Notes: a model not told the origin generated them from the letters alone. Counted from the first letter of the stretch, positions 1-6,893 are shown. The stretch: 7,771 nucleotides of DNA from Shewanella sp. (GCA_004195335.1 SDWK01000586.1:1-7771), one strand, 5' to 3'. A program made the numbers and translations.

Positions 1-152
1 TTACTCAACTGGTACTTCTCTAAATTTTCCTCTAAGCCGTAGGGAAGCGTGATTATCAATTGAGAGGAAAAGTGGTAATTTAAATCAGACAAATTAGCAC
101 TGAATAACGCTTCAGACACCCTAGCTAAGTAGTTACGGTGTCGGTGAGCCAT
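1..152 (-). CDS. Unrecognised protein, N-terminal 50 residues only (runs off left edge)
   Basis: An open frame begins with ATG at 150-152 and continues without a stop to the window edge, giving 50 residues that start MAHRHRNYLARVSEAL and end near EENLEKYQLS. The start is forced: an in-frame TGA lies two codons upstream (156-158), so no longer start is possible. The Shine-Dalgarno signal is poor, with GAGG almost touching the ATG. The gene lies 22 nt downstream of the GT25 stop on the same strand, so it is probably co-transcribed with it. The composition looks like a soluble, mixed protein with no signal peptide or membrane segment in the visible part. I do not recognise the family. By context it may be another LPS core or surface-polysaccharide enzyme, but that is inference only. 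Confidence 0.6.
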   Translation of the reverse strand, partial: MAHRHRNYLARVSEALFSANLSDLNYHFSSQLIITLPYGLEENLEKYQLS

Positions 153-174
153 GCCTCATACTGAAAATAAACAA

Positions 175-936
175 TCAGCCTTTGATTTTGGGAAATGGTG
201 CCAACTTAAGTGTATTAATCCGCAAGTTTAACTCGTATATCACCAGCAGTATGATCCGCTTCAATGGCCGACGCTGTACATAGTCCCTATGCTGGCCATT
301 CAGTGTATCAATTTCACTCTCAAAGCCTGCTGGCGCAGCCACAGAAGGCGTGACAACAAAACAACGTAGCTCTCGTTCAAACCAATGCTGAATGTCTGCA
401 TCGACCGGACGCGCAATAGGAAAACTATACTTAAGTAGTTTTTGCGCCCCCACCTGAGACACAAATTGAGAACAGGTGCTCGCAGGGAGTTTCGCTACTT
501 TATGCAACTGTACTCCCTCATCTAAATTGAGCGATGCCACCTTCATTTTCAATCGTTTACTGTTAAACAGTTTGATATAATCCCAGTCAGATGAGTCCAT
601 TGAGGAAAAGAGTGCAATGCATTCCTTGATTTTCTCCCGCAAAGAGGCGTCATCTTCAAGAATAAGAGCAAAATCCAGCCCTTCTTCAACAATCTTTTCC
701 CAACATTTAACATGACTCAAATAGCAACCTATCTCGCCATCATTGAGTTGCTTATCATACTTTTTCAGGTTGGCAGGTAGATCGTAGACCTTTGCCTTCT
801 CTTGTGCCGTCAGTTCACTGCCTCTCACGGCAGAAACCCGCTCATACTCTAGACCCAAGGCATCACACTGAGTCGAGATATTTACCCACCGTTCGACACA
901 GGAATCTAGATTAATAATAAAAACTTTGAACTTCAT
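175..936 (-). CDS. Glycosyltransferase family 25 (LPS core/LOS type)
   Basis: A 253-residue cytoplasmic glycosyltransferase of the Lex2B/LgtB-like family 25, whose characterised members transfer Gal, Glc or similar sugars from UDP donors to the lipooligosaccharide core. Seen here: the N-terminal strand MKFKVFIINLDSCVERW typical of the family, the GEIGCYLSH motif at residues 67-75, LILEDD (the putative metal/nucleotide-sugar acidic motif) at 91-96, and RPVDADIQHW near 176-185. The frame stays open to 1011, but I place the start at ATG 936. The family's first strand begins there, AAGG sits 8 nt upstream, and a plausible promoter (983-1011) lies inside the would-be extension, whose residues are Arg/Cys-rich and unlike the family. 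The C-terminus is basic. It is flanked on the same strand by other transferase-like genes, which supports a core-assembly role. The exact donor and acceptor cannot be read from the sequence. Confidence 0.9.
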   Translation of the reverse strand: MKFKVFIINLDSCVERWVNISTQCDALGLEYERVSAVRGSELTAQEKAKVYDLPANLKKYDKQLNDGEIGCYLSHVKCWEKIVEEGLDFALILEDDASLREKIKECIALFSSMDSSDWDYIKLFNSKRLKMKVASLNLDEGVQLHKVAKLPASTCSQFVSQVGAQKLLKYSFPIARPVDADIQHWFERELRCFVVTPSVAAPAGFESEIDTLNGQHRDYVQRRPLKRIILLVIYELNLRINTLKLAPFPKIKG

Positions 937-982
937 TGGTAGGACCTTGGAACAAACGAGGAAGCGGTAAGTACGACGGCGC

Positions 983-1011
983 ATTCTACTGCTACCTTTG
1001 CGTATACACAA
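983..1011 (-). promoter_or_regulatory. Candidate sigma70 promoter for the GT25 gene
   Basis: On the minus strand, TTGTGT (1006-1011) and TAGAAT (983-988) are separated by exactly 17 nt, matching the consensus at 3/6 and 5/6 positions. Transcription would start near 976, leaving a leader of about 40 nt before the ATG at 936. The position supports the downstream start for the GT25 gene. It is a visual match only; the gene could also be read through from upstream. Confidence 0.45.
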
Positions 1012-1119
1012 ATCTTAGATATAGAAATATAGAGCGCCCGACGTTTCCTTCCTTAGAGCGCTTAATTAGCAATTATTTCAAATTTTCATAGTGTCTTGAT
1101 ATCACGGCTGATGTTACCT

Positions 1120-2187
1120 CTAAGTTTGATTAATCAGACGCTCAATTTCATCCATCGCGATATCTAAGCCATTGAGGCTACTGCAACCTCCCATACTGGC
1201 TTTTAATCTGCATATCGTCTTTTCTTCGATAAGGCTTAATCCTGCATTCAGCATCTCATCAAAGTGAGTGGCGCAAGATAGGATCACTGATTGCGACACG
1301 CATTTTTTAATTCGAGCGGGTTGATCTTTTGATACAGCAACCGCTAACGTTGGAGTATTCAAGGCGATGGCTTGCAGGAGTGTATCTCCCCCACTCAAAA
1401 CAGCCCCTTTTGCACCATCGAGGAGGTTAATAAACTCATCATTGCTTAATTGCTCGATAGCTATTACCCCATCCATCTTAGGTAGAAGATTAGGATAGTT
1501 AGGACCGAATACCATTACGCTCGCAATAGCCGTTTTTTTATAGATAGCCTGAGCTACCTCAGCAAACAGATCGGCTGCGAGTCTATCATTTGCCAAATGC
1601 CCACCGGAGCCAGCGCTATAAATCAGATATTGCCGGGGTTTAAGCTCATATTTCCGATAGAGAAGCTCTTGCCCCCTTGCGTTCGGATGAGTAAAGATTG
1701 ACCCAGTAAACAGCGGGAGTGCAACATTGATCATCTCAAGCTTAAGTCTTTCAATTCGACTGATGTCGCCAATCACAAACTCAGGTTGTACGACCCAGTG
1801 ACTATCAGTTACCAGAGCTCGTCCAATTTTCATCCCGCGGGTGCGCTTTCGCCTATGCTGACTGATAAAAATAACTTTAGCACCGAGTTTATGAGCATGC
1901 TTTAGCTGAGCCTTACGTCCCGCGGCATCAAACACTACGACGTCGGGTTCTAGCTCCGATACTAGCTGATTGACCTCTTTGATCTTCTTGGTGGGAGTAT
2001 CATCGAGCAAATAAGTGGAATATGGACATTGCTTTACATAGGGGGCCTGCCGATTCAAGGCGAAACTAATTTGCGATTTTGGCCAGCGACGCAGAACTTC
2101 ATCAGCAATAATTTTAGAGCGCATATATTCTCCAACCCCCTCTGCAGAAGAGACCGGAACAAACAAAAACTTAGGCGCTGACAACAT
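1120..2187 (-). CDS. GT-B-fold glycosyltransferase-like protein (MurG/PseG-like, GT28-type C-terminal half)
   Basis: A 355-residue protein with two Rossmann-like halves, as in the GT-B fold. The N-terminal half opens with FLFVPVSSAEGVGEYMRS (residues 7-24). This matches the glycine loop that PseG and MurG relatives use at the active site, but Glu20 stands where PseG has His in GxGHxxR. VVVFDAAGR follows at 83-91. The C-terminal half begins with YSAGSGGH (190-197) and carries LSGGDTLLQAIALNTPTLAV (264-283) followed by KDQ, the donor-binding signature of GT28-like enzymes. I use ATG at 2187. A TTG directly before it (2190) could also serve, since AGGG lies 6 nt upstream of the TTG and 9 nt upstream of the ATG. 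Same-strand neighbours are a heptosyltransferase and a GT25 enzyme, so a core or polysaccharide sugar transfer is likely. A PseG-like hydrolase activity is the alternative, made less likely by the missing His. Confidence 0.75.
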   Translation of the reverse strand: MLSAPKFLFVPVSSAEGVGEYMRSKIIADEVLRRWPKSQISFALNRQAPYVKQCPYSTYLLDDTPTKKIKEVNQLVSELEPDVVVFDAAGRKAQLKHAHKLGAKVIFISQHRRKRTRGMKIGRALVTDSHWVVQPEFVIGDISRIERLKLEMINVALPLFTGSIFTHPNARGQELLYRKYELKPRQYLIYSAGSGGHLANDRLAADLFAEVAQAIYKKTAIASVMVFGPNYPNLLPKMDGVIAIEQLSNDEFINLLDGAKGAVLSGGDTLLQAIALNTPTLAVAVSKDQPARIKKCVSQSVILSCATHFDEMLNAGLSLIEEKTICRLKASMGGCSSLNGLDIAMDEIERLINQT

Positions 2188-2249
2188 CAAATATTTCCCT
2201 ACCGTTTAGCTAGTATGCCTAGATTACATCCATGTGTATTCTCTCTTTC

Positions 2250-2274
2250 TGTCACCAAAACATTAACGGTGACA
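2250..2274. repeat. Intergenic inverted repeat between the heptosyltransferase and GT-B genes
   Basis: TGTCACC (2250-2256) and GGTGACA (2268-2274) form a perfect 7-bp stem with an 11-nt loop. Flanking CTCTTT/AAAGAG-like segments could lengthen it through a bulge. Read on the minus strand it lies after the heptosyltransferase stop and before the next gene. No T-run follows on that strand, so it is not a typical Rho-independent terminator. It may modulate read-through or stabilise the upstream message. Confidence 0.4.
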
Positions 2275-2287
2275 ACTCAAAAAGAGC

Positions 2288-2303
2288 CTAGCATTCTAGC
2301 ATT
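2288..2303. repeat. Tandem 8-bp duplication at the heptosyltransferase stop
   Basis: CTAGCATT occurs twice back to back (2288-2295 and 2296-2303). The second copy overlaps the reverse-strand TAA stop at 2302-2304. It is probably a slippage-type duplication with no effect on the protein apart from lying beside its end. Confidence 0.5.
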
Positions 2304-3345
2304 AGTTCGATAACTGTTGCGATAGCTGATCAAATTTGGCAATCACCTGCTCAAGCTGGATCTGCGTCATCAGGTCACTTCCCTTTGCCCGTGTCCCCCA
2401 AGCAACAGGAGCTGTATGCTGAGTATTGATAACGGGTTCATAGACGCTGACGACATAGTTCAGGCTCAAATAGGGCCCTGTTCTGCCAGGATTAGAATGC
2501 GCATATAGCCCAATCACCGGCGTTCCCTGAGTCACCGCCATATGTGCAGGACCAGTATCGGGGGCCAACACTATGGTGGCTTGCTTAAGTACAGCCAACA
2601 GTTGAGTGAGTGAGGTCTTGCCCACCATATTTTCCAGCGGTTGTGTGCAAGCCGTTTGAATATCTTCGGCTAAGGTTTTCTCTAATGCAGTGGGGCCACC
2701 ACAGAGCATGACTCTATAGCCGTTCGATATGGCATGCTGCGCCACCGCGGCATAGCGCTCGGGTAACCAGTTTCGCTCGGCTTTACTGGCTGCGGCGCAG
2801 ATGACTAATATCTTATTCCCCTCGGGGATTAACTGTTGGGCAAATTCGGTGTCCGCAGATGGAACCGGTATGTCCCATTGAGGAGAGAGGTCTGTAACAC
2901 CAAGCGCCTTAGCGAAGCCCATAAAACCTTCGAGGACATGTGGCGTCTCTTGCGGCTCAATCTTGTGGTTTGTCACCAACCACTGCCCCTCTTTAGCTCT
3001 GAAACGATCGAAACCGATGCGAACCTTGGCTGATATGGCCAGTGAAGCGAGTGTCGCTCTCAGTGCCACCTGCATATGTAACAGCACATCAAACCTCTGC
3101 CCTGCTAACGCCTTTCTTAAATTGAAATAACTGCGCCAACCCTGCGACTTGTCAAAAATGACAAACTCAACCCCCTCAAGATGCTTAAGCAATTGATATT
3201 CAACCTTGCCTATCACCCAGGTTATCTTAAGTTCTGGGTGTTTTCTCTGTATCGCCTGCACCATAGCCACCGCATGACATACATCGCCGATGGCTGATAA
3301 ACGCAACAAACATAGGGAGTTAATCTTGCTAAGTTCTAAACTCAT
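2302..3345 (-). CDS. LPS heptosyltransferase, family 9 (OpsX/WaaC-like)
   Basis: A 347-residue GT9 glycosyltransferase. Such enzymes transfer L-glycero-D-manno-heptose from ADP-heptose to the Kdo region (or to the preceding heptose) of the LPS inner core on the cytoplasmic face of the inner membrane. Seen: the N-terminal loop LLRLSAIGDVCHAVA (13-27), with Asp21 in the position of the conserved catalytic Asp of WaaC; AAASKAERNWLPERY (184-198), the start of the donor-binding domain; and the hallmark APDTGPAHMA (261-270) followed by GTPVIGLYAHSNP, which in this family binds ADP-heptose. The length is normal and the domain complete. The IGDVCHA wording is, to my recollection, closer to the Haemophilus OpsX heptosyltransferase I than to enterobacterial WaaC, and the nearby kdkA fits that. 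The Shine-Dalgarno is weak (AGAG, 4 nt from ATG 3345). The gene is first of the leftward set and is transcribed divergently from rfbC. Family is certain; acceptor position is inference. Confidence 0.92.
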   Translation of the reverse strand: MSLELSKINSLCLLRLSAIGDVCHAVAMVQAIQRKHPELKITWVIGKVEYQLLKHLEGVEFVIFDKSQGWRSYFNLRKALAGQRFDVLLHMQVALRATLASLAISAKVRIGFDRFRAKEGQWLVTNHKIEPQETPHVLEGFMGFAKALGVTDLSPQWDIPVPSADTEFAQQLIPEGNKILVICAAASKAERNWLPERYAAVAQHAISNGYRVMLCGGPTALEKTLAEDIQTACTQPLENMVGKTSLTQLLAVLKQATIVLAPDTGPAHMAVTQGTPVIGLYAHSNPGRTGPYLSLNYVVSVYEPVINTQHTAPVAWGTRAKGSDLMTQIQLEQVIAKFDQLSQQLSN

Positions 3346-3414
3346 AGTGCTCTGGGGTTGATGAAATAAACGAGCAAAGTTTAATGTAGAACCCGTTCCG
3401 GTTCCATGCTTTAA

Positions 3415-3434
3415 CAGATAATTATCATCATCTG
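3415..3434. promoter_or_regulatory. Candidate operator dyad in the divergent region
   Basis: A 20-bp imperfect palindrome with arms CAGAT and ATCTG; 8 of 10 base pairs match across the centre. It contains the perfect 10-bp palindrome GATAATTATC (3417-3426). Its placement between two divergent genes suits a transcription-factor site. The regulator is unknown. Confidence 0.3.
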
Positions 3435-3481
3435 GTTCATTGAGCTAATAAACCGCACCGCTCCAGCCCTAAGAAAATGTT

Positions 3482-3496
3482 ATTATCACAGATAAT
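3482..3496. promoter_or_regulatory. Candidate operator, inverted repeat ATTATC-ACA-GATAAT
   Basis: A perfect 6-bp inverted repeat with a 3-nt centre, using the same GATAAT half-site as the dyad 60 nt upstream. It lies largely between the proposed -35 and -10 of rfbC, where a bound repressor would block polymerase. It is AT-rich, so chance occurrence is possible. Confidence 0.3.
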
Positions 3497-3525
3497 TTCC
3501 CTATGCTGGCATTAACAGACCCGAG

Positions 3526-4098
3526 ATGAACGTCATCGACACCCCCATTGCAGATCTCAAGATTATCGAACCCAAGCTGTTTGGCGATGAGAGAGGTTTC
3601 TTCTTCGAATCATTTCGGGACTCTTGGTTCAGGGAGCATGTCAGCGATGTTCATTTTGTTCAGGAAAACCACAGTCGATCCAAGCGAGGGATATTGAGGG
3701 GGCTACACTATCAATCCAGCCAGACTCAGGGCAAGCTGATACGTGTCATTTCCGGAGAGGTATTCGATGTCGCCGTTGACCTGCGCAGAGAGAGTCCCAC
3801 ATACGGGCAGTGGTTCGGTACCTATCTTTGTGAAACCAATAAGCGTCAACTCTGGGTTCCGGCCGGATTTGCTCACGGCTTCTATGTCACCTCAGAATCG
3901 GCAGACTGTATCTATAAATGCACCGATTATTACGCGCCGGAGTTCGAAAAAACCATTATCTGGAACGATGCTGAGTTATCGGTAGATTGGCCACTCTCCA
4001 AAACCAGCAGATCGAAGACCGACGACATAGCGCAGCCCATACTGTCGGCGAAGGATAGAGCGGGTTTAGCATTTAACCGCCAAGAGCACTGGCTATGA
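3526..4098 (+). CDS. rfbC: dTDP-4-dehydrorhamnose 3,5-epimerase
   Basis: A 190-residue cupin-fold epimerase that converts dTDP-4-keto-6-deoxy-D-glucose to its L-lyxo form, the third step towards dTDP-L-rhamnose. It acts as a cytosolic homodimer. Seen: the opening pattern [16 protein letters not shown] (15-30), [10 protein letters not shown] (54-63) with the catalytic base His61, QGKLIRV (68-74), [11 protein letters not shown] (77-87), [11 protein letters not shown] (109-119), and IYKCTDYY (129-136) with Tyr130 as the likely catalytic acid. His61 and Tyr130 correspond to the His62/Tyr132 pair of the enterobacterial enzyme. Both are present, so this is a true RmlC rather than a ketoisomerase relative. 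The length is normal. The start at 3526 matches the family N-terminus although the ribosome site is weak (GAG touching the ATG). Its stop overlaps the rfbB start by 4 bp (ATGA), indicating translational coupling. Confidence 0.97.
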   Translation: MNVIDTPIADLKIIEPKLFGDERGFFFESFRDSWFREHVSDVHFVQENHSRSKRGILRGLHYQSSQTQGKLIRVISGEVFDVAVDLRRESPTYGQWFGTYLCETNKRQLWVPAGFAHGFYVTSESADCIYKCTDYYAPEFEKTIIWNDAELSVDWPLSKTSRSKTDDIAQPILSAKDRAGLAFNRQEHWL

Positions 4099-5213
4099 GT
4101 ATGAACATAAACAAAACGATTCTGGTGACCGGTGGCGCTGGGTTCATCGGCTCGGCCCTAGTAAGGTTTCTGATTAACGAGACACCCCATACCGTTATCA
4201 ATCTGGATAAATTAACCTATGCGGGTAATCTGGAATCTTTATCTTCGATAGAGAATAACAAGCGTTACCACTTCGTCCTTGGGGACATCTGCGATCGTCA
4301 CCTTGTCGATGACACCATGAAGCGGTATCAACCCGATATCATCATGCACCTCGCCGCCGAGAGTCATGTCGATCGCTCTATCGATGGCCCGGGCGAGTTT
4401 ATACAAACCAATATTCTAGGGACTTATACCCTGCTCGAAGCGAGCCGGGATTATCTTGCCGAACTTGAAACCAATAAAAAACAGCGCTTCAGATTTCATC
4501 ATATCTCAACAGATGAGGTCTATGGCGATCTAGGAGAAACCGGACTCTTCACCGAACAGAGCCCATATAACCCGAGTTCGCCTTACTCGGCCAGCAAGGC
4601 CGCGTCAGACCATCTAGTCAGAGCCTGGAGCCGAACATTCCAACTGCCCGTGGTGATCACCAATTGTTCAAATAACTATGGATCCTACCAATTTCCCGAA
4701 AAACTGATACCTCTGGTCATTCTTAATGCATTAGAGGGCAAGCCTCTACCTGTATATGGCGATGGCAAGCAGATCAGAGATTGGTTATATGTCGACGATC
4801 ATGCTCGCGCCCTCTATAAGGTAGCGACCGATGGTAAGCTTGGAACGACCTATAACATCGGCGGGTCCAATGAAAAACAGAATATTGAAGTTATCACCAT
4901 CATCTGTGACCAACTTAATTTCCTGATTAAACCCAAACCCTCAGGGATTGAGGACTTCAAGCAACTGATCACTTATGTCGAAGACCGGCCAGGACATGAT
5001 CTGCGTTATGCCATCGATGCTACCAAGATTAATCAAGAGTTGGGCTGGAAGCCGGTGGAAACGTTCGAGTCCGGCATAGTAAAAACCATCCAGTGGTATT
5101 TAGATAATCTTGAGTGGTGCCGCCATATTCAAGATGGCAGCTATCAACGTGAGCGTTTAGGCCATAGTTCAAAGGCAATCAATCATGATGATTCAAAGCA
5201 TGAAAATCCATAA
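4095..5213 (+). CDS. rfbB: dTDP-glucose 4,6-dehydratase
   Basis: A 372-residue extended short-chain dehydrogenase with tightly bound NAD. It dehydrates dTDP-glucose to dTDP-4-keto-6-deoxyglucose, the second step of dTDP-rhamnose synthesis. Seen: the Rossmann motif [10 protein letters not shown] (12-21), LDKLTYAGN (38-46) for NAD ribose, [11 protein letters not shown] (86-96), STDEVYG (138-144) with the catalytic Thr139-Asp140-Glu141 set, YSASK (164-168) with Tyr164 and Lys168, NCSNNYG (190-196), and [12 protein letters not shown] (228-239) and [12 protein letters not shown] (297-308) in the sugar-nucleotide domain. The Asp-Glu pair after Thr distinguishes RfbB from plain epimerases. ATG 4095 overlaps the rfbC stop; a second ATG at 4101 is possible. 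The last 15 or so residues are a polar tail rich in His, Ser and Asp. rfbD follows after 3 nt. Confidence 0.97.
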   Translation: MSMNINKTILVTGGAGFIGSALVRFLINETPHTVINLDKLTYAGNLESLSSIENNKRYHFVLGDICDRHLVDDTMKRYQPDIIMHLAAESHVDRSIDGPGEFIQTNILGTYTLLEASRDYLAELETNKKQRFRFHHISTDEVYGDLGETGLFTEQSPYNPSSPYSASKAASDHLVRAWSRTFQLPVVITNCSNNYGSYQFPEKLIPLVILNALEGKPLPVYGDGKQIRDWLYVDDHARALYKVATDGKLGTTYNIGGSNEKQNIEVITIICDQLNFLIKPKPSGIEDFKQLITYVEDRPGHDLRYAIDATKINQELGWKPVETFESGIVKTIQWYLDNLEWCRHIQDGSYQRERLGHSSKAINHDDSKHENP

Positions 5214-5216
5214 GAG

Positions 5217-6086
5217 ATGGCTGGTTCAAGATTGAAGGGTCTCATCTTAGGCAAAAGCGGTCAGCTCGCTCAGGCACTTATCGCCAATAAACCCGCTCAT
5301 ATGGAATGCGTTGCACTCGGGCACCTTGATATCAACTTAGCGGTTATCGATGAGATCGAATCTGCTATCTCGACTCATAAAGCGGAGTTCATCATCAATA
5401 CCGCGGCCTATACCCAGGTCGACTTAGCCGAATCTGAGCCTTCATTAGCATTCGAAATTAATGAACTTGCGGTAAAGAATATTGCGATGGCAGCGCAAGA
5501 TAAAAATATTCGCCTAATCCACCTCTCCACCGACTATGTCTTTGATGGAAAACAGAGTATTCCCTACACCACCTCCGATACTCCTCACCCTATCAATGTC
5601 TATGGAGCCTCTAAGCTTGCCGGTGAAAAAGCCCTTCAACTATGTATGCCAACTCAGTCGACCACAGTGCGAACCTCATCAGTGTACTCACAATATGGCA
5701 CTAATTTCGTTAAAACCATGCTTAGGTTGATGCATGAAAAGCCAGAATTAAAGGTGATATCGGATCAGATCAGTAGCCCGACCTCAGCCAAAGAACTGGC
5801 CCTGTTTATATGGGCACTCACGGAGCAAGAGTCATTATCTCCCCTCTACCATTGGTCTGATAACGGCAAGACCTCCTGGTATGAATTTGCCGTCGCGATT
5901 CAACAATTAGCGCTGAAATATGGCAAGCTGGAAAAAGCCATCACGATTATTCCCATCTCATCGCAAGACTATGGCTCCGCGGCTAAGCGGCCTAGGTTTA
6001 GTCAGCTCGATATCAGCCAATCTCAAGCCATCCTTCAGGCAAGTCCCTGGCAAGAAAATCTGGAATCCGTGATTAAGCGGGTCTAA
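5217..6086 (+). CDS. rfbD: dTDP-4-dehydrorhamnose reductase
   Basis: A 289-residue short-chain reductase that uses NAD(P)H to reduce dTDP-4-keto-L-rhamnose to dTDP-L-rhamnose, the final step. Seen: the nucleotide-binding loop ILGKSGQLAQAL (10-21), INTAAYTQVDLAE (60-72), LSTDYVFDG (103-111), YGASKLAGE (129-137) with the catalytic Tyr129 and Lys133, RTSSVYS (152-158), SDQISSPTS (182-190), and KRPRFSQLD (257-265), all characteristic of RmlD. The length is slightly below the usual 295-300, mainly at the ends. ATG 5217 follows the rfbB TAA by 3 nt, with AAGAG overlapping that stop, so translation is probably coupled. An in-frame TTG at 5232 is a less likely start. Confidence 0.96.
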   Translation: MAGSRLKGLILGKSGQLAQALIANKPAHMECVALGHLDINLAVIDEIESAISTHKAEFIINTAAYTQVDLAESEPSLAFEINELAVKNIAMAAQDKNIRLIHLSTDYVFDGKQSIPYTTSDTPHPINVYGASKLAGEKALQLCMPTQSTTVRTSSVYSQYGTNFVKTMLRLMHEKPELKVISDQISSPTSAKELALFIWALTEQESLSPLYHWSDNGKTSWYEFAVAIQQLALKYGKLEKAITIIPISSQDYGSAAKRPRFSQLDISQSQAILQASPWQENLESVIKRV

Positions 6087-6087
6087 A

Positions 6088-6118
6088 TTAACTCCATCAG
6101 TGTAAGTTATTGTAGAAT
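6088..6118 (+). promoter_or_regulatory. Possible promoter ahead of kdkA
   Basis: In the 83-nt rfbD-kdkA gap, TAGAAT (6113-6118) matches the -10 consensus at 5/6, but the best upstream hexamer is TTAACT (6088-6093) at 19 nt, a weak -35 at a long spacing. The gap is much larger than those between the rfb genes, so kdkA may have its own promoter. Read-through from rfbC is equally possible. Confidence 0.25.
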
Positions 6119-6169
6119 AGCCAGCATCAGAAATGGCTTTCACTCTTAAAAGCGACGACCCGAGTCAAT

Positions 6170-6892
6170 ATGCATATTAAACAAACCCCATCAGGCGCTA
6201 TCGTATATTGCGATGCCACGCTTGAAACCATATCTTCGCAGTGGTTTACCTTCGATTATTGGCAAAGCCAAGCCGCGATCACCGGCTCATCCAAAGGGCG
6301 ATATACCACCTGGTTTGTGAAACACAATATGGCAGAGACAGACAAGAGTGAATGGGTGCTGCGCCACTACTACCGCGGCGGGCTGATGGAAAAGCTCAGC
6401 AAGGACTCCTATTTTTACACTGGCCTGAAGAACACCAGAGCGGTGGCAGAGTTATCGCTATTAGAATTGCTATACAGCGAAGGGTTTGAAGTCCCACGCC
6501 CCATCGCCGCTAACGTAGAGAGAAACGGTCTCTTTTATTGCGCCGATATCATCATAGAACGCGTAGAAGGCGCGCAGGATTTAGTGGCCCAACTGAGCCA
6601 GTCGCCAATGTCAGATCTACAATGGCAGCAACTCGGTGCCTGTATCGCTAAATTCCACCAGCGAGGGGTCTATCATGCCGACCTCAACGCCAAGAATATT
6701 CTTATCACACCAGACAAGTTCTACCTTATCGACTTCGACAGAGGCGAGATCCGCTCACCCAACCCTAAGTGGCAAGGTGCCAACCTGGAAAGGTTATTAC
6801 GCTCCTTCAGAAAGGAGCTAACCAAGCTCCCCACCTTGGCCTTCAATGAGAGCAATTGGCAAACCTTAATGCAAGGTTATTCAAAAACTTAA
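6170..6892 (+). CDS. kdkA: 3-deoxy-D-manno-octulosonic acid kinase (Kdo kinase)
   Basis: A 240-residue protein-kinase-like sugar kinase that phosphorylates Kdo on Kdo-lipid IVA (O-4 in Haemophilus), at the cytoplasmic face of the inner membrane. Seen: WVLRHYYRGGLMEKLSKDSY (62-81), the nucleotide-loop segment of KdkA; TRAVAELSLLELL (89-101) with a Glu that fits the kinase alpha-C role; EVPRPIAA (107-114); the catalytic loop FHQRGVYHADLNAKNIL (162-178) with Asp171 and Asn176; and LIDFDRGEIR (186-195), equivalent to the metal-binding DFG region. The length matches the roughly 240-residue family. ATG 6170 has GAG 5 nt upstream. It stands 83 nt after rfbD on the same strand. Its product supplies the phosphorylated acceptor used by OpsX-type heptosyltransferases, so it links functionally to the divergent gene at 2302-3345. 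Confidence 0.95.
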   Translation: MHIKQTPSGAIVYCDATLETISSQWFTFDYWQSQAAITGSSKGRYTTWFVKHNMAETDKSEWVLRHYYRGGLMEKLSKDSYFYTGLKNTRAVAELSLLELLYSEGFEVPRPIAANVERNGLFYCADIIIERVEGAQDLVAQLSQSPMSDLQWQQLGACIAKFHQRGVYHADLNAKNILITPDKFYLIDFDRGEIRSPNPKWQGANLERLLRSFRKELTKLPTLAFNESNWQTLMQGYSKT

Positions 6893-6893
6893 G

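Larger units (their letters stand above)
3346..3525. promoter_or_regulatory. Divergent intergenic regulatory region between the heptosyltransferase and rfbC
   Basis: This 180-nt gap must hold the promoters for both the leftward core-transferase genes and the rightward rfb genes. For rfbC a weak sigma70-like pair is visible: TTATTA (3480-3485) and TATGCT (3502-3507), 16 nt apart, with a short leader to ATG 3526. No convincing minus-strand promoter stands out. The gap also holds dyads at 3415-3434 and 3482-3496 (listed separately) and a small stem, GAACC/GGTTC (3389-3393 and 3400-3404), that would lie in the heptosyltransferase leader. I found no JUMPstart/ops element (GGCGGTAGC) on either strand. 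Confidence 0.5.

Noticed and set aside
1031..1061. Repeated AGAGCGC in the gap before the GT25 gene
   Set aside because: Only two short copies, 24 nt apart, with no further structure. Not enough for an operator or repeat array.
2204..2240. Minus-strand promoter-like hexamers (AATACA and CATACT, 17 nt apart) ahead of the GT-B gene
   Set aside because: Only 3/6 and 4/6 matches to consensus; read-through from the heptosyltransferase gene explains expression equally well.
2836..3033. Plus-strand open frame inside the heptosyltransferase gene
   Set aside because: Fully contained opposite a strong GT9 gene, with no family resemblance or start signal.
3417..3435. Fur-box-like sequence beginning GATAAT
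   Set aside because: By my count it matches the 19-bp Fur consensus at 13 positions, but the last four positions all mismatch and the right-hand arm is broken. None of the adjacent genes are iron genes. Kept only as a generic dyad.
3743..3985. Alternative plus-strand frame inside rfbC
   Set aside because: Out-of-frame reading of a clearly identified epimerase. Similar internal frames in rfbD (5536-5730, 5958-6143) and kdkA (6636-6821) were dropped for the same reason.
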